DNA of 56,958 bases from Alteribacter populi (GTDB lineage: Bacteria; Bacillota; Bacilli; Bacillales; Salisediminibacteriaceae), in contig NZ_NISR01000004.1 of the NCBI RefSeq assembly GCF_002352765.1, positions 1 to 56,958 of the forward strand, in the 5' to 3' direction. The position numbers and the translations under genes were made by a program. The notes beneath the pieces are model-generated. The model had not been told where the DNA came from, did no database searches, and saw only the letters and a program-made list of their open reading frames with translations. Positions 17,195 through 25,724 of the stretch are shown here, one piece after another; position 1 is the stretch's first letter, and the number at the start of each line of letters is the position of its first letter.

Positions 17195-18221
17195 ACATCA
17201 TTTGTACAAATAAGTATAGAACATATGCTAAAAGAAGGAAAGAGGCTACAAGAAAGGTCTCAACTAGTCCGGATGAGCGTTTTTTTTCGACGCGTTTTTT
17301 CCTTTTGTATGCTTTTCGATTTTGTGGCTGTTTTGATGGTATTTCACCTTTCAATGGACCTGCTTTTTTCTCTCTTACCAATTGTTGAGACTTAGCAGGC
17401 TTTCGAAACGACGTCTGCCCGATTAAATCAACAAGCGCTTTCCTCATCTCCCAAGCCTCGTTATATCGGCCCAACAGTCCATTCTTAATAATCTGCTCAT
17501 AATGCTTCAAAGCTGGTTTAGCTGACACTCTGCTCATTAAATACGAGAGGTTTTCTTTTTCATTACGGTCAAATCGGGAAGGATATGCACTGTTAATCAT
17601 CAGCATTGATACGGAAAACAAATCATAAGGAGCTTCTGCCTTTCGTCCTCCTAATCCCCAATACCCTCGATCAAAAAACTCTGTATACTCTTTAACCGCA
17701 CGCCCCATCCTCGTGGTTCCTCCAACATCAAACCACCTTATACGCACCGGAGGACCTGTAACAAGAAGGTTTTCTGGCTTCAAATCACCGAATACCCACC
17801 CTTCTTGATGAAGACGGTCCAAGTCACTCAACAATTGGACAACTAAAATCCCAATCCATTCCTGCCCTCGGTTCTTCAAAAACGGAATGACCTCTTCCCC
17901 TTCCAAATACTCCATCACATAAAACGGAAAGGTCCCTGCCGATGTAACAAGATCATCAACATCGAAAAGAGAAGGCCCAAGGTGATTTCCTTGGACCTTA
18001 GAGAAATGACGAAGTACGTTCACTTCAGACGTAATCGACATCGCATCACGACCAACTTTTAAAGCAGCTAGATTATTATTCATTCTCGTTAAATAAACGG
18101 TCCCTGTAGCGCCCCATCCTAGCTCCTTAATAATTTGGTAGCGATTTCCTTGCCATCTGCCAACTACCTTCTGACCAGAGTGTAGTTTACATCCCTGTTT
18201 CTTCGATATCGATTCTTTCAT
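17193..18221 (-). CDS. yabT: Membrane-anchored Ser/Thr protein kinase YabT
   Basis: Hanks-type kinase; B. subtilis YabT acts in sporulation and is activated by DNA. The protein is about 342 aa. The Gly-rich loop is GWGATGTVYL, the ATP lysine lies in LAALKVG, and the catalytic Asp in VFGDLKPENLLV (the usual HRD is replaced by FGD). The metal-binding segment reads FDVGG instead of DFG. A basic stretch (KAYKRKKRVEKKRSS), a plausible DNA-binding patch, precedes the C-terminal transmembrane helix. Start ATG 18221 is preferred over GTG 18236. It overlaps the end of yabS. Confidence 0.9.
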   Translation of the reverse strand: MKESISKKQGCKLHSGQKVVGRWQGNRYQIIKELGWGATGTVYLTRMNNNLAALKVGRDAMSITSEVNVLRHFSKVQGNHLGPSLFDVDDLVTSAGTFPFYVMEYLEGEEVIPFLKNRGQEWIGILVVQLLSDLDRLHQEGWVFGDLKPENLLVTGPPVRIRWFDVGGTTRMGRAVKEYTEFFDRGYWGLGGRKAEAPYDLFSVSMLMINSAYPSRFDRNEKENLSYLMSRVSAKPALKHYEQIIKNGLLGRYNEAWEMRKALVDLIGQTSFRKPAKSQQLVREKKAGPLKGEIPSKQPQNRKAYKRKKRVEKKRSSGLVETFLVASFLLLAYVLYLFVQMM

Positions 18222-18924
18222 CCCGCTCGCCCTCACTTTTCTCCATACGCTTATAAAAAATGCGAAGGGCCTCTTGTAACGCTGGGCCGGTTGGGGTCAA
18301 TCCTCCCGGGGACAGTTTTTTGAACACACCGGACAACGATTCCAAGTCAGGAGTCCAATATAACCTTTTGTCAAGGTCCTTCCGTTTTCCTGGGAAGGAA
18401 TAAAGAGAAAATTGGTTTGCTCCCGTTCTTGAACGCAAGCTGACGGACAGATCAACCAAAGCTTCCTGAACCATTGGCAGCTTTGTTTTCATACTTGCAC
18501 TCGTATCCACTAAGATCAGCACTTCAAGATTCATCGTTTCTCCAAGGTCATCGACAACTTCCACCACTTGGCCTCTCTTTGCAGGTGCTAAGTCTTCAAG
18601 CTCTTGTTCTTCTCCTAAAATCTGCTGCAGCTCTTTATTAACGACCCCTTGAATCGTCTGGGTCATCGCTTTTCTCGTTACCATCTGCACGGTTTGCGAG
18701 AGTTGTCGTGCATAAACAATCTGACTAATCCCACCTCCAGCCATCGCAATTTCTTCTACCTCTTTTAATCCATGATCACTCGTCTGCGTTTCTTCAAGAA
18801 TACCGATAACATTGACCGTAATCCCTTCTTCTTTTGCGAGTGTTGCAATTGCAATAGGGTCGTCACCTGAATTCGAACACCCGTCAGTCAACAGTAAAAT
18901 TTGTCTCAACGTTCCTTTACGCAT
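18187..18924 (-). CDS. yabS: VWA-domain protein YabS
   Basis: A 245-aa protein with a C-terminal von Willebrand A domain carrying the MIDAS metal-site motif DTSAS (in LVDTSASMKTK). The N-terminal half also has a VWA-like LLLTDGCSNSGDDP. It sits between spoIIE and yabT exactly as in B. subtilis. A role beside the YabT kinase is inferred from context only. Confidence 0.86.
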   Translation of the reverse strand: MRKGTLRQILLLTDGCSNSGDDPIAIATLAKEEGITVNVIGILEETQTSDHGLKEVEEIAMAGGGISQIVYARQLSQTVQMVTRKAMTQTIQGVVNKELQQILGEEQELEDLAPAKRGQVVEVVDDLGETMNLEVLILVDTSASMKTKLPMVQEALVDLSVSLRSRTGANQFSLYSFPGKRKDLDKRLYWTPDLESLSGVFKKLSPGGLTPTGPALQEALRIFYKRMEKSEGERDERIDIEETGM

Positions 18925-19070
18925 CTCTTTCCCTCCAAAATGATAGAACTAGTATCATCATTTACAAGATTGAAAGAGATTATACTAGTTATCAGCGAGG
19001 GGAGAGACCTTTGTTAGGGTTCACTCGTACCCTCCGACTATTCTCTAATATGCACGCCCCCTTTTATTTC

Positions 19071-21542
19071 TTACACAAACGCTTTTTCTTCAAAGGATAC
19101 CGGTATTGTAGCCCATTTTGGTAAATGGTGGTCTACCCTTGCGACAAGGACTGTCATATCATCGTGGATTCCTCCCCCTTCACGTATGACCCTTTCCATC
19201 AATAAATCCGCCACCTCCTGGGGGTCATTCGTTTTCATCTCATTGATGACTCTTTTCATCCACACTTCTTTGTTTTCAATATTCACAGGTCCATCGAAAA
19301 TGCCATCACTCATCATGATCAGCAAATCCCCTGATTTTAACTGTTCATTTACGACATCAACCTCAACATCGGTAATCATTCCAATAGGCAAATTGCCAGA
19401 TTCGATCATCTTCACCTGCCTCCCGCGTTTTAAAAAGCTTGGAATTGACCCGACCTTCAAGAATTTCGCCGAAGCATCCTGCATATCAATCATCGCCAAG
19501 TCTAAAGTAGAAAACATTTCTTCTTCAGAGCGAAGAGCCAAAACAGAATTAATAGACTTTATCGCTACGGTCTCTTCAATACCTGACCTTAAAATGTTTT
19601 GCAATAATTCAATGGTATCGTTACTCTCTAAATGAGCTCTCCTTCCATTCCCCATCCCGTCACTTATCGCGAGTGCGTACTTACCAGCCCCCAATTCCAT
19701 CGTGGAATAACTGTCTCCTGACACCCATTTTCCTCCTTTAGCAGTTTGAGAAGCCCCTGTCGTTAGTACATACTGTTTAGCAGACCCAAATACAAGTCTT
19801 TCTGCCCCTCCAGCTAAAGATGCTTTTTCTGTATGTTTAACAACAACGGTTTCTTTCAAAATATGAGAAAGTAGCGGGGCAATCACTTTTTCTCCTTCGT
19901 TATAGTCATTATGTGAAATGATCATTTCAATATCAACGCTTCCATTATCCAGAGAGTACACCTCAACTTGTTCCACAAGAACTCCTGCTTGTTTTAACGC
20001 TTCACTAATTTGATCTTCCTGAAGCTCATGTGTTTTTTGCTCCCGCTGGATGTCTTTTGCGAAATCTTCCATCACACGAGAAACCCCTCGAAGTTGATCA
20101 GCCACTAAACGTCGGCTTTCGTTAATTTGCCGGCGCAATTGTTTATTTGCGTGTAACTGACCAATTTCGTCTTTCACAGCACGAATTACTTTGTCATTTT
20201 TTATACAATGGCTATGTAAATCAGCCATGAGCCTCCTATCATAAACATCTTTGTTTAGTTCAACTTCATGCATTGTCCTCTCCATCAAATTGTATGTTTC
20301 TGAAAACTTTCGAGTCCAACACTGGTGTTTTTTCATACATGTCTGACACGTTTTCTCTGTTACTTTGCTGAGGAAGATGTCCACATCTTTTCCTGTTTCT
20401 TTACCCTTATTTGCCGACTCCACTTCTGAAAAGCTATTGGATAAGGTGTTAAACAACCTTGAAAACTGTTCCACTTTGCCTGCTGTTAAATCACGAATTT
20501 TTCTTAAGTATTGCTGCTGTTCAAGCGAATGTTCAGCTGTCCCTGGAATATAACGAGCAAGATGCTCGATCCATCGGTTAGGAGTCACTAAAAAGATCGC
20601 AATCGCCACTGAGCTCTCAAGCAGAGAAATACTCATAGCACTTTGGTTATCACCGTACATCCCCATTAACCCCGTTCCAATGAGCAGCCCGAGACAAACT
20701 CCGACCTTTTTCCCCTCTTTCAAAAGCCCGCCAAGAAGTCCTGAAAAAGCAAGTAAGCTCATATGAAAGAGGTTAGCCACATTGGCAAGACTTAAAATCA
20801 ACCCGATTACAACCCCGACAGTTGAGCCGATAGCAGCTCCTCCTACAAAAGCAAACATAAGTACGAGGTACCGTGCAATAATGAATTCGACAGACAGGTT
20901 GTAAATGAGCCAACCGACCGTCCCCGTCATAACCGAAGCTAGGAAAATAACAATACTTACAATTTCCTCATGACGTAATGACATTTTATTTTTTCTTTCA
21001 AAAAGAATTGGGATGCTCTGAAAAAAGATCAATGTTACAACTAAAGCAAGTCCCGCTTCAACGGCTGCCACCATTGCCGCGTATCCACTCACCCCTTCTT
21101 GAATGGATAGGACAGAAAACCGAACTGCAGCCACCGTCATAAAAACGGTCATTGGAATCAAATTGCTTTGTGGCCTGATCGCTGTCACAATCCGGTGCAA
21201 AATGAGGTAGCCAACCGTAGCCCCTATCGCGTAAGCTGCAAATGAAATGGAAATAGTTGAGGCTCCAACCCAAAGGGAAAGAAGTGCCCATTTCGCTTTA
21301 GATTTTTGCCAATGGAGGATAACAGCTAAAAAGGGGACAGCAAATGGTAAAAGGTGCATAAGAATGACCGCTCGACCAAGAAGAAAGCCAATTAGAATAA
21401 TCCAACCTGTACGTTGTGCATTTTTTACAACCGGTTTGTCAAACCAAGCAGCTATTCTTTTAGAAAGTCGGGAGAATGGTTTCGCTGGTAACGGGAGTAC
21501 TGAAGTTTGTCCAGTCATACGATAAGTCAGACGTCCTAACAT
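19071..21542 (-). CDS. spoIIE: Stage II sporulation protein E (PP2C phosphatase)
   Basis: Membrane serine phosphatase that dephosphorylates SpoIIAA-P to switch on sigma-F in the forespore; it also interacts with FtsZ. The N-terminal third holds about ten transmembrane helices, followed by a regulatory region with the cluster CQTCMKKHQCW. The C-terminal PP2C domain has ISDGMGNGRRA, MMSDGIFDG and GGIHDDMTVLV. Start: TTG 21548 is possible, but ATG 21542 has AGGTGG at 9 bases and is preferred (823 aa; the B. subtilis protein is of similar length). Confidence 0.96.
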   Translation of the reverse strand: MLGRLTYRMTGQTSVLPLPAKPFSRLSKRIAAWFDKPVVKNAQRTGWIILIGFLLGRAVILMHLLPFAVPFLAVILHWQKSKAKWALLSLWVGASTISISFAAYAIGATVGYLILHRIVTAIRPQSNLIPMTVFMTVAAVRFSVLSIQEGVSGYAAMVAAVEAGLALVVTLIFFQSIPILFERKNKMSLRHEEIVSIVIFLASVMTGTVGWLIYNLSVEFIIARYLVLMFAFVGGAAIGSTVGVVIGLILSLANVANLFHMSLLAFSGLLGGLLKEGKKVGVCLGLLIGTGLMGMYGDNQSAMSISLLESSVAIAIFLVTPNRWIEHLARYIPGTAEHSLEQQQYLRKIRDLTAGKVEQFSRLFNTLSNSFSEVESANKGKETGKDVDIFLSKVTEKTCQTCMKKHQCWTRKFSETYNLMERTMHEVELNKDVYDRRLMADLHSHCIKNDKVIRAVKDEIGQLHANKQLRRQINESRRLVADQLRGVSRVMEDFAKDIQREQKTHELQEDQISEALKQAGVLVEQVEVYSLDNGSVDIEMIISHNDYNEGEKVIAPLLSHILKETVVVKHTEKASLAGGAERLVFGSAKQYVLTTGASQTAKGGKWVSGDSYSTMELGAGKYALAISDGMGNGRRAHLESNDTIELLQNILRSGIEETVAIKSINSVLALRSEEEMFSTLDLAMIDMQDASAKFLKVGSIPSFLKRGRQVKMIESGNLPIGMITDVEVDVVNEQLKSGDLLIMMSDGIFDGPVNIENKEVWMKRVINEMKTNDPQEVADLLMERVIREGGGIHDDMTVLVARVDHHLPKWATIPVSFEEKAFV

Positions 21543-21575
21543 ATGCAAGCACCACCTGTTCCTAATAGTGGTAAC

Positions 21576-21609
21576 ATTATAAACATGCTTGTACTAAAGA
21601 TTTTGTCAA
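21576..21609 (-). promoter_or_regulatory. Spo0A-type promoter of spoIIE with 22-bp spacer
   Basis: TTGACA (21604-21609) and TATAAT (21576-21581) on the minus strand are both perfect but 22 bp apart, instead of 17. B. subtilis spoIIE and spoIIG promoters have this same anomalous 21-22 bp spacing and require Spo0A~P. The -35 overlaps TGTCAAA, a one-mismatch 0A box, and a weaker box-like CGTCGAG lies near 21637-21645. Confidence 0.8.
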
Positions 21610-21913
21610 AAGAACCTAACAAGGCAAAAAAAATTCTCGACGACTTTCATTGAGATTCGTACTGCATTTTTCTTTTTCTCCATACATGTCCTTTGAAAGT
21701 AAAGCACTATCGAATTAAAAAACGACGCTTAAGCCTAGACAGACACGGATTCGACTTAATATTTTAATAATGAAAATTCTGACAAATAATAATGGATGAA
21801 CAACTCATCTTCCAACGTTCACTCTTTTCTGACGTTCGTGGAGGATTTTGAATGTTTAAGGAGGAGTAATTCTACACAGAGCTACTTGGAACCCTAAATA
21901 AATTAAGTTTAAT
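21610..21913. other. Non-coding stretch upstream of spoIIE
   Basis: About 300 bp without a convincing gene. In B. subtilis tRNA genes lie between yabR and spoIIE; no tRNA-like cloverleaf is visible here. The stretch contains one ATTCTACACA word (near 21870), also found in the decayed element at 8137. I see nothing else I can support. Confidence 0.5.
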
Positions 21914-21985
21914 AACAAGAAAACCGCAAGGCGCCTAAAGCTAAACACGAAACGTAGATTTTTATGCGTTCTTAACTCATAAGAA
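21914..21985 (+). repeat. R1 dispersed repeat
   Basis: Plus-strand copy: AACAAGAAAACCGCAAGGCG, CTAAAGCTAAACACGAAACG, TAGATTTTTATGCG, ending TTCTTAACTCATAAGAA, a small hairpin. It is the best match to the copy at 17108-17194 and lies against the yabR terminator, head-on to yabR transcription. Confidence 0.7.
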
Positions 21986-22012
21986 AAACACTTACCTAGA
22001 AGGTAAGTGTTT
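21986..22012 (-). terminator. Intrinsic terminator after yabR
   Basis: Perfect 12-bp stem AAACACTTACCT / AGGTAAGTGTTT with a 3-base loop, followed on the minus strand by TTCTTATG. Confidence 0.87.
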
Positions 22013-22037
22013 GAATATATTTATTCAGCAGCAAGAG

Positions 22038-22469
22038 TTATTTTTTAGCTCCTCGACCCCCACGCTTTGATTCCGTTTGTCGCTTTAATGTGGATAAACG
22101 CTCTTCACTGTCTTTTAAGAATCGATTCATCTTATCTTCAAATGACATCGTTCTTTGACGAGGTTGTCGAGGTCCACTGCCTCCCCGCTTTGGCGGGCGA
22201 CCTTGACCTTGACTTGAACCTTGACCGGCTGGTTTGTCTTTTGCCTTACGGATAGACAAACCAATCTTGCCATCACTTTCCACATTTAAAACTTTTACTT
22301 CTACTTCGTCACCGACAGTTAAATGCTCATTAATATCCTTCACATAATTATCAGCAACTTCACTAATGTGTACGAGGCCTGTGGATCCTCCTGGGAGTTC
22401 AACGAATGCTCCAAAGTTTGTAATTCCAGTGACTTTTCCTTTCAGCTTGCTGCCTACTTCAATCGACAT
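22038..22469 (-). CDS. yabR: S1-domain RNA-binding protein YabR
   Basis: A 143-aa protein: an N-terminal S1 OB-fold domain (residues 3-75; GKVTGITNFGAFVELPGG, TGLVHISEVA) then a Gly/Arg/Gln-rich linker (about 80-105) and a basic C-terminal end. It is a general-stress-protein-13/YabR family member of probable RNA-binding function. It is a single gene between divIC and spoIIE, as in B. subtilis. Confidence 0.92.
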   Translation of the reverse strand: MSIEVGSKLKGKVTGITNFGAFVELPGGSTGLVHISEVADNYVKDINEHLTVGDEVEVKVLNVESDGKIGLSIRKAKDKPAGQGSSQGQGRPPKRGGSGPRQPRQRTMSFEDKMNRFLKDSEERLSTLKRQTESKRGGRGAKK

Positions 22470-22574
22470 GTAAAAAATGCTCCTCCTTAAATGTTGAAAA
22501 AATTCATATAACTCTAGTTCAAAAAGTTGAACATTCTCATATACTTACATTATACCGATGTATTCCGAATTGTG

Positions 22575-22958
22575 TCAATCCGATGACGAACGCGGCAATT
22601 GAAAAAGTGTTTCTCCCGGCTTTGTCAGAAAAAAGTCTCTTCTTGCGATTTCAGCGATATAATCATAATCCTGGAGGAGTTCAATTTCCTCTCTCAGGTC
22701 GGTCTCTTCCTGCTGTAGGTAAACGAGTGTTTCATCCAGTTCTTCTTGTTGCTGCTCCTGTTGTTGAATCGTTGTATGTTGAGAATGTAAAGTGAAGACA
22801 GTGAAAATAAACATCGCAAACATGAGAATACCGAAAACAGACATTCGACGGACAAGTCCTTTTCTTCTTCGTTTCTTCTGTTCTTTTAATTTCTCTTGTT
22901 CCTCTGCATACTGAGAAGCGAGTCGTTCAAACGTTACTCTGCGATGGTCGTGCATCAT
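22575..22958 (-). CDS. divIC: Cell-division protein DivIC (FtsB-like)
   Basis: Bitopic division protein that pairs with FtsL and DivIB at the septum. It has a basic cytoplasmic N-terminus, one transmembrane helix (about residues 38-58; VFGILMFAMFIFTVFTL), then a Gln/Glu-rich coiled coil, ending EIARRDFFLTKPGE, the family signature. The frame begins at GTG 22964, but ATG 22958 or 22955 fit the AGAGG site better. It directly follows yabQ. Confidence 0.9.
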   Translation of the reverse strand: MMHDHRRVTFERLASQYAEEQEKLKEQKKRRRKGLVRRMSVFGILMFAMFIFTVFTLHSQHTTIQQQEQQQEELDETLVYLQQEETDLREEIELLQDYDYIAEIARRDFFLTKPGETLFQLPRSSSD

Positions 22959-22960
22959 CT

Positions 22961-23557
22961 TCACCTCTTTCTCTTTTTAAACCAATCCATACATCGCCTG
23001 AACTGAGCCGTTATTTGGTTGATCCAATTTATCATTATGTTTTTCCATCGAACAAGAAAATCAAAGCGAACACCGATCTTTTCTAGCCCCCAACGAATCG
23101 GTGTAATAATAATTTTTAATAAAAAATAAACAATTCTCCAAATTGTGGATAATATAATCATACATAAGGCTAGTACAACTTGCAAGAACCATTTTATCGG
23201 AGCAATAACCAGGACTTTTATAAGTTTCACGAAAAATTTAAAAACAGATATTGTAAATTGAATCATCCATTCTAGTATTTTTCGAAATGTCTGCTGAAAA
23301 AGAGCCCGGTACGTTGCATAGCCAAGCAGCAATGCAAGGAGTACATAAAATCTCATTTCACCTTCATTGACTCGTAAAAGAACGTAAAATAAAAGCAACC
23401 CTTGTGCAAACCAAAAAAACAGATCATTTACAAGGTGGGTCCATCTAAACTGACGAGGGGTGCCAAGGAATCGGTGATACGTATCCATGGCTGCCCCTAA
23501 CCATATGCCCATCACTGTCATGACCAGCATCGTCTCAAATTGAATTTCAAGCGTCAC
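22961..23557 (-). CDS. yabQ: Spore cortex membrane protein YabQ
   Basis: A 198-aa membrane protein with several helices and a basic C-terminus (MDWFKKRKR). The position between yabP and divIC and the N-terminal topology match YabQ, which is required for cortex formation in the mother cell. It starts with GTG overlapping the yabP stop (GTGA), so it is coupled to yabP. Confidence 0.87.
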   Translation of the reverse strand: MTLEIQFETMLVMTVMGIWLGAAMDTYHRFLGTPRQFRWTHLVNDLFFWFAQGLLLFYVLLRVNEGEMRFYVLLALLLGYATYRALFQQTFRKILEWMIQFTISVFKFFVKLIKVLVIAPIKWFLQVVLALCMIILSTIWRIVYFLLKIIITPIRWGLEKIGVRFDFLVRWKNIMINWINQITAQFRRCMDWFKKRKR

Positions 23558-23862
23558 TTGAATAACTTCCCGAAGAATCCTTTAGATTTATCACCATTAT
23601 GCTGATCTAAATAAACGAGATCGTCCACTCTTCCTTTTATGGAGACATTCCCTTCGTCCACATCTAGGTTTTTCATTTGCAAATGCTGGCCGCGAATCGA
23701 CAGATACCCCATCTCTGTTTCTAGTAAAAATTCTTCATTATCAAAGCTTTCAACTTGTTTAACCCCAGTAATTTCAAGAGATTTTCTGCCTTTCATGTTA
23801 ATATTATGATCTCGTGGATTACGCCCTTGTCCACTTGGCATAATGTCATATGATTGATTCAT
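23554..23862 (-). CDS. yabP: Sporulation protein YabP
   Basis: A 102-aa soluble protein of the YabP/YqfC family, made in the mother cell under sigma-E and needed for cortex assembly in B. subtilis. Recognised by HNINMKGRKSLEITGVKQVE and SFDNEEFLLETEMGYLSIRG, length and position. ATG is preceded by GGAGGG. Confidence 0.9.
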   Translation of the reverse strand: MNQSYDIMPSGQGRNPRDHNINMKGRKSLEITGVKQVESFDNEEFLLETEMGYLSIRGQHLQMKNLDVDEGNVSIKGRVDDLVYLDQHNGDKSKGFFGKLFK

Positions 23863-23892
23863 TGGACTACCCTCCTCAAACTCTTTGCTTCA

Positions 23893-23919
23893 ATTGTATG
23901 AGTGGGCAGTCGGGATTAG
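23893..23919 (-). promoter_or_regulatory. Probable sigma-E promoter of yabPQ
   Basis: A minus-strand CATACAAT (23893-23900) fits the sigma-E -10 (CATAnnnT). The -35 partner, CTA after 16 bp, is only partial. yabP is a known sigma-E gene in B. subtilis, which supports the call. Confidence 0.5.
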
Positions 23920-23951
23920 AACAAGCCTTCTTTTTTTAAGATGTCATCCCT

Positions 23952-24227
23952 TTATCGTAGCGGATCTTCTTCACGAAGCGACTCTTCTTTTATCAGCGTG
24001 TAGAGAGTAGCTGCATCGTCTTTTTTTGCCGCTTCTTCCAGCCGATCAATTTTTACCGTCACTCTCTTTTGGCCAAAACGGATCGTCATTTCATCTCCTA
24101 CTTTAACATTCGTTCCTGCTTTTGCAGTTTGACCGTTTACCTGAATCCGACCTTGTTCAGCCACTTCTTTTGCGAGTGTTCTTCTTTTAATCAGCCGTGA
24201 TACTTTTAAAAACTTATCAATTCTCAT
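23952..24227 (-). CDS. rqcP: Ribosome quality-control factor RqcP (Hsp15-like S4 protein)
   Basis: A 91-aa S4-domain RNA-binding protein (MRIDKFLKVSRLIKRRTLAK, GRIQVNGQTAKAGTNVKVGD). In B. subtilis RqcP (YabO/RqcP) works with RqcH to add alanine tails to stalled nascent chains on 50S subunits. Start ATG 24227 is chosen for AAAGGGG upstream; the frame is open to 24245. It lies 30 bp after mazG. Confidence 0.93.
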   Translation of the reverse strand: MRIDKFLKVSRLIKRRTLAKEVAEQGRIQVNGQTAKAGTNVKVGDEMTIRFGQKRVTVKIDRLEEAAKKDDAATLYTLIKEESLREEDPLR

Positions 24228-24257
24228 TGTCTCTTCCCCTTTCAAAGCACGAAGTCT

Positions 24258-25724
24258 TTATAATCCTTTTTGCTTCGCCTCGTCCCATAGCGCATCAAGT
24301 TCATCCAATGTCCGTTCGTTCCACTCAAGTCCTTGATTTTGAAGTACTCCTTCGATGTAACTAAAGCGGCGGATAAATTTTTCATTCGTTAGCCTTAGTG
24401 CTTCTTCAGGCTCAATTTCGTGATACCTGGCAAGGTTAACGAGTGTAAATAAAACGTCACCGAACTCACCAACTGAAGCTTCCTTGTTTTCTGCTTCAAG
24501 CTCCTGTTCCCATTCTGCTATTTCTTCGCGGAGCTTCTCATACATTGGGACTGCATCTCCCCAATCAAAGCCGACCTTAGCTGCTTTCTTTTGAACTTTA
24601 TATGCTCGTAAAAGGCTCGGCATCGCTTTTGGAATACTATCAAGCAGTCGATGTGGTTCTTCTTGACCGTTTTTTTCAGCTTGCTTTATTTCTTCCCACT
24701 GAGTCACAACTGCATCTGCATCGTTCGCCTCTGTTTCTGCAAATACATGAGGATGGCGGCGGATCATTTTTTCTGTAATCGACTGTATGACATCACTTAC
24801 GGAAAAATACCCTTCATCTTCACCAATTTGCGCATGCAACATTACTTGCAAAAGAACGTCCCCTAATTCTTCGGCAAGGTGGTCCACGTCTCCTTCATCA
24901 ATCGCTTCAAGAACTTCATACGCTTCTTCTAATAAATAGGGCTTAAGCGACTCATGGGTTTGCTTTTTATCCCACGGACATCCATTTGGACCTCGGAGGA
25001 TGGCGATGACATCACGAAGTTTAGAAAACTCATGGGTACGTAAGTATTCGTCCTTAACAGGTGGTACGTAAACGGCAGTAAGGTTATTCAATTGCGTTAC
25101 CCGATCTAATTCAAAGAGTGGGACTTCACAAAGGCTTTCTTGATCGCTTCCCGCAGCGGTAACAACCGTAACTTGATAATCATCGGGCAAAATATCCATT
25201 AATGTAAGCTTGACTTCTGAAGCAACAAAAGCATCATACACTTGGCAAATAACAATGTGCTGGCGAAGCTGTAAATCATCCCGCTCTAATGCCGTGCCGT
25301 CCACGAGTTGGAAGCCGTCAATTGGATCTATTTTCAGCGAAGCGAATACTGGATCTAAGAAGCTTTGCCCGCCACCAATGTGAACATTCAGACCGTGGCG
25401 CTCACTTTCATTTAACAGACGTTGAACCGTTTCCTCAGCTACAAGAGGATGGCCTGGTACTGCATAGACGATATCTTTTTGCTTTGCTTCTTCAACGAGC
25501 TTTGCAGTAATGGCTTCATATACATCAATAAATTGATCGTGCTGTTCATAAACGTGATCAAAGCTAACTGGCGTAACTCCTTCCTCCTTTAGCTCTACCA
25601 AAACAGGATGATGTGCAGTTCTCACATATAAAGGGGAGGCTTGTTTTATTTGACGGTACAGTCCTAGCGGTAGTTGATTCAAGTCTCCTGCACCTAACCC
25701 GATAACAGTAATGGTATGAGTCAT
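24258..25724 (-). CDS. yabN: MazG nucleotide pyrophosphohydrolase with methylase-like domain (YabN)
   Basis: A 488-aa fusion: an N-terminal tetrapyrrole-methylase-like domain (ITVIGLGAGDLNQLPLG, about residues 4-215) and a C-terminal MazG with two repeats. The first repeat contains LRGPNGCPWDKKQTHESL and EEAYEVLEAIDEGD and ELGDVLLQVMLHAQ. The second contains EFGDVLFTLVNLARY. MazG hydrolyses non-canonical NTPs. Typical Bacillus architecture. The start overlaps the yabM stop by 4 bp. Confidence 0.94.
   Translation of the reverse strand: MTHTITVIGLGAGDLNQLPLGLYRQIKQASPLYVRTAHHPVLVELKEEGVTPVSFDHVYEQHDQFIDVYEAITAKLVEEAKQKDIVYAVPGHPLVAEETVQRLLNESERHGLNVHIGGGQSFLDPVFASLKIDPIDGFQLVDGTALERDDLQLRQHIVICQVYDAFVASEVKLTLMDILPDDYQVTVVTAAGSDQESLCEVPLFELDRVTQLNNLTAVYVPPVKDEYLRTHEFSKLRDVIAILRGPNGCPWDKKQTHESLKPYLLEEAYEVLEAIDEGDVDHLAEELGDVLLQVMLHAQIGEDEGYFSVSDVIQSITEKMIRRHPHVFAETEANDADAVVTQWEEIKQAEKNGQEEPHRLLDSIPKAMPSLLRAYKVQKKAAKVGFDWGDAVPMYEKLREEIAEWEQELEAENKEASVGEFGDVLFTLVNLARYHEIEPEEALRLTNEKFIRRFSYIEGVLQNQGLEWNERTLDELDALWDEAKQKGL

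Noticed and set aside
21610..21913. Possible tRNA genes near spoIIE, by analogy with B. subtilis
   Set aside because: No T-loop (GGTTCRA) or acceptor stem arrangement is visible on either strand.
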